This document shows positions 50,020 through 61,300 of a stretch of 64,000 nucleotides of DNA, piece by piece; within the stretch, counting starts at the first letter, position 1, and each line of letters begins with the position of its first letter. Source of the DNA: Campylorhamphus procurvoides (lineage: Eukaryota; Chordata; Aves; Passeriformes; Dendrocolaptidae); NCBI GenBank assembly GCA_013396655.1, contig WBMV01000852.1, positions 310,001-374,000 of the forward strand, read 5' to 3'. The translations under genes were made by a program, and so were the position numbers. The notes under the pieces are model-generated. The model did not search any database, had not been told where the DNA came from, and saw only the letters and a list, made by a program, of their open reading frames with translations.

Positions 50020-50612
50020 TCATTGATCTTTTGGCAACCTTTGACCTTTCAGTGACATTTTACTTTTGGAGCAACTTTTCACCATTCAGTGAACTTTCAC
50101 CCCCTGGGGTGACCTTTGACCTCTTTGGGTGGACTTTGACCTTTTGGTTTGACCACTGACCTTTTGATGATTTTTCACTTTTGACTTTTTGGTAGGACCT
50201 TTAGTCTTTTGGCATGACCTTTGACTTTTTGGTGTGACTTCTGAAATCTTGTTGGCATTTAACCTTTAACATTGTGATATGACCTTTGATCTTTTGGTGA
50301 CTTCTGACCTTTTGTTACTTTTGCCTTTTGGGGCATTTCACCTTTCAATGACCTTTGACCTTCTCAGGAGACATTTAGTGAGAACTTTGACCTGCCATTG
50401 GCATTTGACTTTCAACCTTTTGATGCGAAGTTTTAATGTGACCTTTTACCTTTCAAGGTGACCCTTGAGCTTTTCAGGTGACCTTAGACCTTTTTGATGA
50501 CTTTGTGACCTTTTGGTATGAACTTTGGTCTTTTCTGATGGACAGTTACCTTTCTGTATTACCGTTGGGGATTAGCCTTTTTCTTTTTGAGTGTGACCAT
50601 TTACCTTTCTCT
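50020..50612 (+). repeat. Diverged minisatellite, about 20-22 bp units of the GTGACCTTTGACCTTTTGG type
   Basis: Nearly 600 bases consist of degenerate tandem units whose shared core is TGACCTTTGACCTTTTGG. Examples start at 50,109, 50,130, 50,195, 50,214, 50,280, 50,348 and 50,458. Unit length drifts between about 20 and 23 bases, so there are on the order of 25 copies. Similarity is highest in the left and middle thirds and decays after 50,560. Many units carry TGACCT or TGACCTT, the reverse complement of the nuclear-receptor half-site AGGTCA. The word TGACCTTTGACCT at 50,110-50,122 and again at 50,349-50,361 is a perfect DR1 (two half-sites with a one-base spacer). Few stops on the plus strand give a spurious 60-codon frame (50,279-50,461) with a repeating 'TFDLL' pattern. 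Confidence 0.85.
50110..50122 (-). promoter_or_regulatory. Perfect DR1 nuclear-receptor site inside the minisatellite
   Basis: The minus strand reads AGGTCAAAGGTCA, the consensus DR1 bound by HNF4, COUP-TF and PPAR/RXR-type receptors. An identical site lies at 50,349-50,361, and near-perfect versions lie at about 50,036 and 50,215. Sequence match only; binding is not shown. Confidence 0.5.
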
Positions 50613-51796
50613 CTTATCTGTTCTTGTATATTTTTGTATTATTATTATTCCTTTTTTTTTTTACTGAGAGACCCAGAACACTCTTACATTTTGTTCATGG
50701 TGACAAGTATGTGGATATTTTATTGATAGAAACAGCTGAACATTTTTGAGTCCTGTTAATTTGACCTCGTAGTAATTCACAGCAGATGCATCACAAATTA
50801 ATTATGTGTTCTGGGAAAAAAGATTTCCTATTATTCCTTCTTCTGGTTACTGCCATTTAATTTCATTGATGCATCTCTTGCTGATTCTGTGTGAGACAAA
50901 GTAAACCTTTACAGTCTCTTTTCCATCTATTGTTCATAAACATCTGTTGGTGTCAGTTTTAATTTACTTTCCCCTTCCAATAAATTTTATTTGATCTGTA
51001 TCCTCATTAAAGACTTTTGCATGTTAATAAGTGATCTTGTTTTTCTTCTTTTCCATTCTTGTTTTATGGTTTTTCAACAAGTGAGTCTAGCTGAGACAGC
51101 AGTATTAAAAACATGGATGTGGAAAAGTGGAAAATGGAAAGGGCTGATGTAACGCCCTAATTCCAGGTAGGAATGCTGCACAGGATAGGGGAGGTGGTAT
51201 TACCTTTACAGTAATGCTGCAAATTCTTATCTCATGCCTTTGGTGTCAAGTCCTACTGGCAGTATCTCCAAAGGCATGTTGAAAATTTGGGAGGGAGGAG
51301 CTATGAAAACAGTGAACACCTTGGAAGACCTTACCTGCAGGGATTACTTTCAGGGCAGCTCCATCTGTTTGGCTTTAATAGATGTAAACAAATAGAGAGG
51401 GTCATTGAATGTAGATTTTACAAGAAGCTGCAAAATCCTAACAGGAGATTTCGCTCTCAGAACAATTCTCTGGAGGCTTTGTTGTCCCTCCATCTTTAGA
51501 AGTCTAAATGTGAGGTACCAAAAATCCTGTAGTGAATGGGCTTGGGGACATGACATGTCATCAAAACTATCAATTAAGACCAAAATCACCAGTCTTGACT
51601 CTGCTGGATGGGCCACCTTTACTTATTCTGGAAAAGGAACATATATAAATTGTGTGTGTTTGATAAATAACATGGTTCTACTACATTTCCTGAGCATCTC
51701 TGGTTACAAAAGGAACCAGAATCAGAACTGTAAAAATGCAGTTTATTTCTGTAAAACCGGTAAAGACAGCCAAGCAAACACTTCCAGGGATTAGGT
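50613..51796. other. Unique spacer between minisatellite and LTR, nothing recognised
   Basis: AT-rich at the left (with a T-run at 50,651-50,662) and mixed to the right. No retroviral internal sequence (gag, pol, env) could be recognised next to the LTR on this side. Confidence 0.5.
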
Positions 51797-51883
51797 GCAA
51801 AAACGAAATGAGGTATCTCATTCTGATCGAGGACATTCTGTGCACGACACCACCCCAGGTTGAGGGGGAAGGCACAAAAGGCA

Positions 51884-51889
51884 TTTATT
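51884..51889 (-). terminator. LTR polyadenylation signal AATAAA
   Basis: A perfect AATAAA on the minus strand, followed by TGCC and a T/G-rich stretch as expected downstream of a cleavage site. It belongs to the LTR and could end a transcript that enters from the right on the minus strand. Confidence 0.5.
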
Positions 51890-51904
51890 CAAACAAAGCA
51901 GGGG

Positions 51905-51910
51905 TTTATA
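51905..51910 (-). promoter_or_regulatory. LTR TATA box
   Basis: The minus strand reads TGTATAAACC, placed about 65 bases downstream of the inverted CCAAT box. If still active, it would start transcription leftwards near 51,880. Confidence 0.45.
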
Positions 51911-52320
51911 CAGGGTCTCGAGGGAAGGTTCTGGAACTTGGACACGATGGGATGGGGAAAGGGGCGCAGAACAACCAATCATAGACAACTGGCCAAAGGC
52001 GGGAAAACTGTGAGGGGAAGAAGACAAGACGGGGATAAAACAACACGGGATCCGCCATGCTGGGGATCCACCTGAGGGGCGCACAGGGAAGTAACCACAG
52101 GGAAACCATAAACAGGGCGGGTTTCAGCTTTCTACAAACAATTGTCTACTGCCGAAATAGTCCTTGAGATCGAGAAATGTCCATGAACTACCAAAGTCCA
52201 GTTTTTCTTTAAACTTCTGCCAGCTCCACAGTCCCCATTTTGTCCTCTGTATCTTCGTCCTCGTAAGTCCACTTCTGAAAGTTGCTTTTCCGTATCTCGT
52301 AGCTGTCTTGTTCTCCCACA

Positions 52321-55300
52321 CTGGCCCAGAGGCTGTTCCAAGATATTGGATGATTCCTCATTTCCTGGGAGGTTGTGAGCAATGTTTAGTGGGCATAAAA
52401 TGCAGTCTCGTTTCCTCTGGATAAAAAGCATGCTTAAGTGCACACACCATTGGATTACAGGTGCACTGGAAATGAAAGAGGAAGGCATATTTCCAAACCC
52501 AGTCAGTATTTCACTAAAATTCCCTATGGGGATAGAAATTCACCATGGGATTTTGCTCTCAAATGTGGATAACTGAACTAGGATTCTTGTTGATTCCTTC
52601 CCAATCCTATCTATCTAGGCATCATACTTGGCTTGAGGCAAAATGTCTCAGTGTGGGTAGGTGACTGCTGCCAGTGTAACAGTTTGGAAAGGAAACAAAA
52701 GACTCATTAATCCCTTGAAAAATCCATATGTGTTCCACCTGGTGCTCTTCACTCAGTAGGACCTCAGTTTGTGTCCTTTACTTACGCAGAAATTTTTTTG
52801 TCCTTAGCCCAGTTGCTGGGAGCTAATTTCTCTGCTGGGCTCCCCTGTCAGCCTCCTGGTAGCCCTTGCCAAAGGCATTCCCATTGCATGTGCCTTCTCT
52901 TGGCAACCTGTCTCAGTAACTAAGATCTGCAGCAAGCCGATTGTTTCTAACCTCACCTTGAATCTGACACTCCTTTTGTGCTTTTCTGTTATACAGTATT
53001 GCTATTCTGAACGTTTCAAGATTTGGGGTTCTGCTTTCGATTTCACTTAGCTGTCCCAGTGCATTTTCCATCTCTGGCATTTAGTTTTCAGGTATAAATT
53101 CCTGTGAACCTGCTGCCTCTAAGCCTTGTTCCCACTGGTGCTGCTTGTTTGCTCCAAGGAAGTGCTTTCTGTGTAAAGCCTCCATCTGCAGACTAGAAGA
53201 TCTGTGCAATGCACATATGTGAGAGGTGGGCATGGAGGGCAACCACAGGGCTAATGTGAGTAGGGCACATTAATATGGTTTGTTCTCCAAGTTTCTGCAG
53301 CCTTGGTCACTGGGGAATGGCACTTTCAATGGCTTATGTTGGAAAACTTCCAGAATTATCCTTTTGTGGGACTGAAAATGGCACTGAGTGGTTTCCATGT
53401 GGCTCATGCAAATGTCATAAACATTTTAATACAATTAAAGCATTGAGAAGACATAGCTATCATAAGGTATGTCCAAGACATGGGACCTTATGAAAATATT
53501 AATTCTCTCACTGTCCTTATTTCTTTGGGGTAATGACGATGAGGGATTTCCTTTAACATCTACGGAGGACACCTGGGCCTGCAATGTTCTTTTTAGAAAG
53601 GTTATTTCACAATAGATATTTTCTTGTAATTATACACAGTACAGTATCTGTTTCCAGAGTCATTGCTGTAGTAGAGAGCCATTTTATTGAAGTATTATTC
53701 ATTGATAATGGTTATATTCTTGCCATTTATTGCCAAATAAATATTACAGTAAATGAGCAAATATTGCCTCAAGTGCACATCTGAGCACTTGAAGGTTATC
53801 AGTGCAGACAGACCAAAATAGCCAGAGGAGAGCTTAATCCTGTAAAGTGCTTCACTTGCTCCAAGGGTCTGTGTCCACAGGGTCCCAGTGGATGTGTTTG
53901 CCACTGGAGGACTGCTGGACTTTTTCTCAAGAGGCTCAGGCAGCATAGAAAGAAGATCCAAAGATGGACAACCTGGGTAATATGTGCCACTTATTATTAT
54001 CCTGTCTGAATTTCAGACATATGGTCACTAATGGCCACTCTCCCCACAGGTATCTGCAGGCTCTCCTATGCCTTTCTCTTGTTCCAGGTGTGTATATAAC
54101 CCATTTCTGTAGGTCCCGGTGGGTCTGTTATGTTGACATCACTTTGTTTATGTCTTCATGGGAAATGGACCAGAAAGAAACTGGTTTTATATCCTTTAAT
54201 ATATTTATCTATAATACGTAGGTCTGATAGCTTTGTTCTTGGATAAAATAACATAAACCACTGCTTAAGCCCAGGGTTTCTCCAAAGAGGCAGTTTCACA
54301 TCGTGGCCAGTGGAGGCCAGGCTCAGCTGTGTGTTGCTGCTTGCCAAGCATCCAAACCCCCTGGGAGGGCTGTCTGCATGAGCTCAGGCTCTCCTGGCTG
54401 TAGTTCATACCTTTGCTGTGTTATGAGTTACAAAACACAGGCTCCAGGCCACTGGCACTTTCCCCCTCCCTTAGGTGCTGTAAATATATTTTTTTCAAGT
54501 CACAGAGCTGTTTGCAGAAGCTGCAGGAACTTTCTGTAAACTGCTGTCCTTGCAATCAGGAGATATATAAAACAGAACCTTTGTTTGTGTGTCAGAGCAG
54601 CCTTGAACTTCATTATAGGCTGTCATAATTTCCAATCTGTTGAACTCACATTGTACTGTAAAACACTTTGCCAGAAAGGAAGCACTTCTTTGGTTTGTCT
54701 TCTCTGAACGGGCCATTTAGGATGAAATGCTGCATGAACCCTTGTGAGGCGATGCTGTAAATTGCAAACCAAGTGTATTCCCCCAATACCCTGCGATACC
54801 TCAGAGGGATGCACACCTCAGTAGATAGATGTGATCTTTCTGCTCTTATTGCCACATGGAGACAATAAGACCCTGTTGTGCAGAGGTCAAAGTTACTGTC
54901 AGGCAACAGAAGATCCAGGATACGAAGATGAACCCTAGGAGAATTTAAATTTTTTTTTATGTCCTTGGTCAGTAATAAGATGAATAAAATTTATATTTGC
55001 AAAATATTCCTCCTAACTTCAGAGCTTTTCTGAGAATTCTCTCTCCCACTTGTTTGGTGTTAAACTGGGCAAAGGCTCACTTGGCACACCAGAGAACATT
55101 TTCTCTATTGGAGGCAGGAGGAGCTTGCATATTAATTATTAAGGCAAGAGAAAAGTACAATCCCCACTCAGCTATCCCAGCCTGGCTGGTAAATTTGATA
55201 CAAATTTCATGCTTTGAAAAAATTCTGATTGTATTACCCAAGTCAGAATTCCCCCCTACCCTTCCTGCCTCGGATTTGAGCTGTATTTAAGCAGGGTCAT

Positions 55301-58300
55301 TGAGCTCTCCAAGGTGTTTTGCTGCCCTTACCAAGGTTGGTTGCTGGTGTTATTGATCCTGAGATTGAAGAAGGTTCTAGAGTGCTTTGCTGAGTCCAGT
55401 CCAGGGTTTTTCCAGAGCGACTGTCAAAGACAGTTCCTGCCTGAACAAGGCTGGATCTTACATGGGCATTTATCAGATTATGGATCTTGTAGGCTTGACA
55501 CTATTGGTAGATGCTAAAGCTTGAATTTCTTGAACAGTACTTTTTCTCTTTTCTTTTGTGTCTCCAAAGTGAAGAGAAATGTATTATTACTTCAGAAAAA
55601 AGGAAAGCTGAAAAATGGTAATGCTTTTTTTTTTCCCCTTCAAGAATCTACTGAAAAACCCAAAAATAGGTTTTAGAAAATGGTATTAGATTTCCACCTA
55701 GGAAAAAAAGTAATTATTTTGGCAATTACTTTTTCCAAAGGATTACAAGGCAAGAAAAGATAGTCTGTTCCATTTCATAATTTGAAGCAATCAGAAAGGC
55801 CCAGTTTTGCAAAGTAACTTGGGTATTGAGAGTCCCTCTTGGATTTACTTTCTTCCCAATGTCCTCTGCAAAATTGCAGGGGTTTGTATTCACAATTTAC
55901 CTCTCGTGCTGCTCTCCTGAAATCTGCAATGCTGGTGATTTTGAGATGTTTCCATTGACCTTCTAGATGTTGGCACAGACCCTCATGAGGAATCAGAGAA
56001 CTGCTCTGACTTGAGTTCTTCTTCCTTGCCCAGGTTTCTGCTGATGGAAGAGAAGAAAAGAAAAACAGGTGCCTTACAACAGCTCCCTATCAGTGCTGTG
56101 TAACACTGATTCAAGCCTTTGGTTGCTGTAGGGAAGTGGCAGGAGCTCTGCTTGGCACCATTAACCTTGGTTGTCAGGTGAGCCTGCAGGAAGAAGAGGC
56201 TCTCTGACTTATTGCTTTGACCCTCTAACATGCCAGGTTAGTACTAGTTCAATTCCAGTAAATTCAATACAGTTACACCAGAGATCAATTTGTTCTGAAG
56301 TATTTTTGGTGCGTTCATACACAGAAGTGTCAGGTATTATTAGCAGCAGAAGTTTATCTTGTGAGATAGTATTAAGAACCTGATAGAAGCGTGATTTTGT
56401 TTCATACTGGCAGTGAGTACAGGAAGTGCTGTTTGACTCTCTTCACAGCATGGATTAGCAAAATTAGACTTGTCTCCTTTGCACTAACAAGCCCCAGAAC
56501 AGAACATGAGCTGTTAAATGAAGAAAACTCCTTTCAGACACACACACAAAAAGCTGTGGGAAAAAAAATCATCTAGGCTTCCAGGAGGGCAGATTATTAC
56601 AGAGTTCGTATCTATAGGGCATCCACTCTGCAGGATATTTTTGTGCACAATGACATGACTTTGTGTTTTTATTTACATTTTCTGAAGAGTTCACATGATG
56701 TTGCTATGGGGAATGCTGCAGTTGTCTGGGATACCCTTTTATATTTACATCGCATGCACAACTCTGCCTAAATATTGACTTGATGCTGTTTGACAATCAG
56801 AAACTATGATGGGCCTGTTAACAGTTTGAGTCAGGTTTTAATATACTAAGAATATTGTTGTATCTTCATTTTATTTTACTTTTAGTTTATTTTTCATTTC
56901 TTTGAATTTTGCACGAATAATGCCTTTGAAACCCAGACAAATCTGGACAATCCTGTTCTCTGAGGCTGCACATAACTCTGGTTGCCCTAGGCAAATTTGC
57001 AGAGAATATAATTTCTGTATAACCACCCAAATATGTGACCAGATTCTAAGTGAACCTTCAGAGTCAGTCTGAGCCTGGGTGCCGCCCCTCATCAGGTAGA
57101 TGAGCATTTCTAATACCAGCCCTGGACCAGGCACTTGAAATTTTCCCTGAAATCTTTTGAATATCTGCCCTCGAGGCTAAACCCTGAGCTGATGTAGTGA
57201 AGAGAAAGACTATTAATTTTCATCTGGTGGGCCTTGAAGCTGCCCCAATGAGTTTCACTTACAAATAAAGTTCAGGTTCTATAAGAAGTTAGGTGAGGGC
57301 AATAAGTATGAGTTTCAAAGCTGTTTCAAAGCATGTCTCTGTGGAAGTTTGGATCACAGGCTCTCAGTTCACACAGTAAGGAGTAAACAGTAATGTTCCA
57401 AAGCATTCCTGGAAATTCCCTCCCATGGCTGTCACCTTAAGCACTTATCATCCTCTGCGTGGTTTTGCAGAGAATTGTGTGAGGAAAATCTCAGATTCAG
57501 AGCTCACACCTCAGGCAGCAAGGCCTCAGAGGACAATGAGAAAATTGCCATTTTCACCCCAATAGATTATTTTAATCTGGAAAGAGCTGGCCTTTCCATG
57601 ATGTTTTATGTTTTTCCTTCTCACTTCTTGCTTTTTTTGCCCTCCTCTGTCCTTCTTAGGCTCTTCAAAATACCTGTCTTCCAAATGTCAGAAAGAAGCC
57701 TGACACCACAAAGATTTAGAACTTCATAAAATCTTCAGAGAACTGTCTGAATGCCACAAAAGCATTACTTGTGTCCAAATGATGCTATTTCAGTGGCTGT
57801 GCATTTTGACCATACTCATGTTCTTAATTATTGACTCATCCCAGATGTTCACACCAGACTACTCTTGCTCACGTGCATGTTTAATGAATTACTGTCTTTT
57901 AGAGGAATTGAATAATTGGACATTTGCTCCCAGAAAACTTATTAACTGCCTGTCATGTATTATCTGTTATTTCATTAATTATTTATCACTTGTAATCCTT
58001 ATTTAGGAAGTTCAAGTTATTCAGTCATCCAAGAATGGTATCATGCAATTTGTGCCATAATTTCATAATCATATAAAGTGATGAAAAGCTGTCACTATTT
58101 CTGGAAGCTGGTGCTGCTGCCTGCCCATTCTTGTCTCTCATCCTACACGGTCCCTTCTTCCATCACAAGAGCTCACTTGCTCTTTCAGAGAAGGAGGCCA
58201 AGAAACTGATCTAGATTAAAACTAAAACAACAAAGGAATATCTTGGCCAGACAGATGCTTGTGTTGCTGCAGAAAGGAGCTGACAGCACAGGGAGTGTGA

Positions 58301-61300
58301 GTTTTTGGAAGAAAGTTTGACTTGTTTTCTGGCAACTCGTGTAAACTGATTGAAAGTGTTTGGGAAATGACATTGTAAAATGACTATTACCCATTCTTGA
58401 AGATAAACTGATGTGTAGCCAAAGCAACAAGTTTGTGACTGCCCTGGATGTCAAAAGCATTTTAACTTCTCCTAGATGTGGATGCTTTCATTTGCAAGCA
58501 TGAAGGGATCTCCTTAGGTACCCTCAACAGGTTCCTACCATAGCACAGTATCCTATATTTTCTGGTGGCATTGAAAGTGTGACCTCATATAATGACATTG
58601 CATAGCGGTTCTCTGTCCCCAGTGGAAATGTTGGCCTAATTCTATTTAGAAAAATAAAAAAATCATCAAATAATACCTTTGTCCAGTTCAAGTTAGGACA
58701 TTCCTGCTCACAAAATGGCTTTGTCCTGCCCCACCCCTATGTCCCTAGTGCTGTCACTTGCCTCATTGTCTTGTAGATTCATAACCTGAGCAAATCACAC
58801 AGCTTGGCAGCCAGGTGTGTGAGTGTAGTAGAGCATAGGTACAAATCCAGCTCACTTTGAGGTTCTTACAGATGAATACAAAGCACAACATCCAATGTAT
58901 CAACATCTGTATTTATATTTTCTAACTATACTTATAAAGGCTTGCTGTCAGTTTTCCCCTGCTTGGCCCACAGAACTTCAGTCATTGCCCTCTGCTCCTC
59001 ACTCAAGAGCCAAGCACTTACTAAATGTGGATAAGAGTTGATAATGAATAATAACAACAGGGTTAATGCATTTTATTTCTGGATCAGTACGAGACTGAAA
59101 GACATTTAGAGATGTAACGTAAGCAAAAAAAAAAAATAGTAACAGCATGGTAGTTAGAAGGAAAACCAGAAAAGTCCAGCACAGTACCAATTACTAAACA
59201 GCCTTTAGGCTTCCTCTTTAGAGAAAGAATTTTGCTGGTAGTGACTGCTGATCAGCTTAGGTGCTCTTGAAACAGATAACTACATCCTTGCATTTCACAT
59301 CACAGTAAGAATAAAGATCAACACATGATCTGTGTGTCTCATGCTGAGTGTTTCTCCAGCTCCTGATGAAACAGGACCCCATTCTGGCTCATTTTGCAGA
59401 CACAGTTCAGCTGCTAGAAGAGCTGGGCTCCCATGCTTGGTATGCCTCATCCTCTCACACTCCCTTTTGCCTTTTTTATTGTCTTCTGGATTGCTGACTT
59501 TTGGCTACTTACCTACTTGTTGCCCTCCCAATCCTGCCCTGAAGGATGCACACAATGAGTCTGGTCTTCTATTTCTCTTAACTCTGGGATTAAAAACAAA
59601 GCAGCACATCTTGACAATGCACATTAGTTTTTGACCTTGGGCAGTTTTTTTTGTGAGTTTGATTTTGCTGTCTCCTCCTCCAGTAACCTCAAGTCTCTTG
59701 AGCACTTCTCATCTCCTCTCCAAGGTCTTTTCCTCCTTTGTGTTCCCAGAATTGTTTATCATTCAGGTAAGGGGAAGCATCAGTTTACTAGAAAGGGAAT
59801 TATCCATTTAAACATCACCAGTCTGACACATATTGATTTTATCTTTGGAGGTAACATGTAAAACACATAAACAAAATGCAGACTTTGGTGACTTCCTTCT
59901 AGGTCAGGTTGCAGCCACTTCATCATACCTGATACCTGATCATAGCAATGTTCAACAGACTGTGCAAGCCATCTCCCCACGCTGACCCAGCTGCAAACTT
60001 TCTCTGGAGATTTTATTTGCATTATACCCTTCTGTGTGTACATGTTTTTAACTCCAAAGATGTACAGTGACACACCTCCAGCCCTCGATACTGCTGAAGT
60101 CCTCTTTGAGTTCACAAGCTGACAGTGACTCCATGCTCCACGCACCTCATAACTAGCCAATTGTCTTGTCCATGGCCATTCATCATCCTGGACATGTCCT
60201 AAGGCTTGGGAATGGGAAACTTCAGCACAAAAGCATAGATATATCTTAGGACTGCTGGGAGGCTTACACAGTGCTGAAAGCAAGGTCAAAAGTGGGTTCA
60301 AAGAAAAGTTGGAGCTGCTTCAGACATCACTGTCCTCCCCTTAATAAAAGAAACTGGAAGTACCGCATAGCTGCAGGGCTAAGGATTCATTAACTTTCCC
60401 TGCAATGTGGTTAGGATTAACCCAAAGCACCTGCAGCTCCATCGATGTGGGTTACTGAGTGTTTTGGATTGTCTTTCAACACAATTGCTCCCTGCAGCTC
60501 AAGGGCAGTGTTACCTTTAACTGCCCAATGAGATCTTCAAGGGGATGATGATTTACAACTCTGAAAGGGTCTTCCTGGGCATGTGGTGGGTGCTAAGGAG
60601 AATGTGTTAATCAGGTAGATTGATTCCTCTTGTTGCCCTCTTCTTCCCCTAGGACAGCTGAGCTGCCAGCTGTGCTGCAGAGGGGGTGCTTATCTGTGTT
60701 TGCCTCCTTCCTGAGTGACCACAGTTTGTGCTCGGTGGGTGCTGTGTTTGACCACTCCTCCAGTTCAGAATGGTCTCAGCATGAGGTAGGTGAGCCTCTT
60801 CTTGACTTGCTTGGTGGCTGCCATGTACTTCCATCCAAGTAGTTGGTGTATAACCTAGTCTGGAAAAAAAAGCGCTCATTTTTGCAGAAATGTGTTGTAC
60901 CCTTTATTGCTCTAACTCTGCACCCTGTGCTTTAATACCAAGTTGGCTGTGGCCCCTGCCATTACAATTGTTGTTCGTGCTTAGCTCCTGACTGCTTGAA
61001 ATACCTTAATGCTGACCTGTATTTACTCACAATTGAGCTTTTCATGGTTTTGTGGAAAAATACATGTTGCTTTTGATCCTGAAGGGAATTAATGCAGAAA
61101 ATCAGCACAAGCTGTGTAACTTTTGAAATCTTTAGCACGAGGCTTTCTTTTCATTTAATGTCTTGTTGGAAGTTGCTATTTTTAAAAATCATAGAAAAGC
61201 TTTTTGTAGTGCCACATACATCTTGGAAGGCCTTTTAAAGTATAAATGTAATTCTTGGAGAACCCTTTTTTTTAACAGAAAAACTTTTACCAGTGCTGTC

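Larger units (their letters stand above)
51797..52320 (-). mobile_element. Solo LTR of an endogenous retrovirus, minus strand
   Basis: On the minus strand the element starts at 52,320 with TGTGGGAGAAC, a typical LTR 5' end. Reading on, there is a CpG-containing U3, an inverted CCAAT box (plus-strand CCAAT at 51,975-51,979) and a TATA box (plus-strand TTTATA at 51,905-51,910). Then comes AATAAA (plus-strand TTTATT at 51,884-51,889), immediately followed by the presumed short R and a U5 that ends near 51,797. The AATAAA lies only about 15 bases past the TATA box. This is the compact arrangement known from alpharetrovirus-like LTRs, where the signal precedes a short R. Flanks show no gag, pol or env, so it is a solo LTR. 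CpG is much denser than around it, which implies a fairly young insertion. The left end and target duplication were not resolved: the base after CCCACA on the right is CTGGCC and I could not find its partner. Confidence 0.7.

Noticed and set aside
52132..52488. 118-codon minus frame crossing the LTR edge
   Set aside because: It joins flanking DNA to LTR U3 sequence, so it cannot be a conserved viral or host gene.
58790..58855. MIR-like scrap (GCAAATCACACAGC and GTACAAATCCAGCTC)
   Set aside because: Only two short blocks match and the spacing is off; not enough to annotate.
59780..60301. 173-codon minus frame
   Set aside because: No domain and no coding signature that I can see; second longest chance frame.
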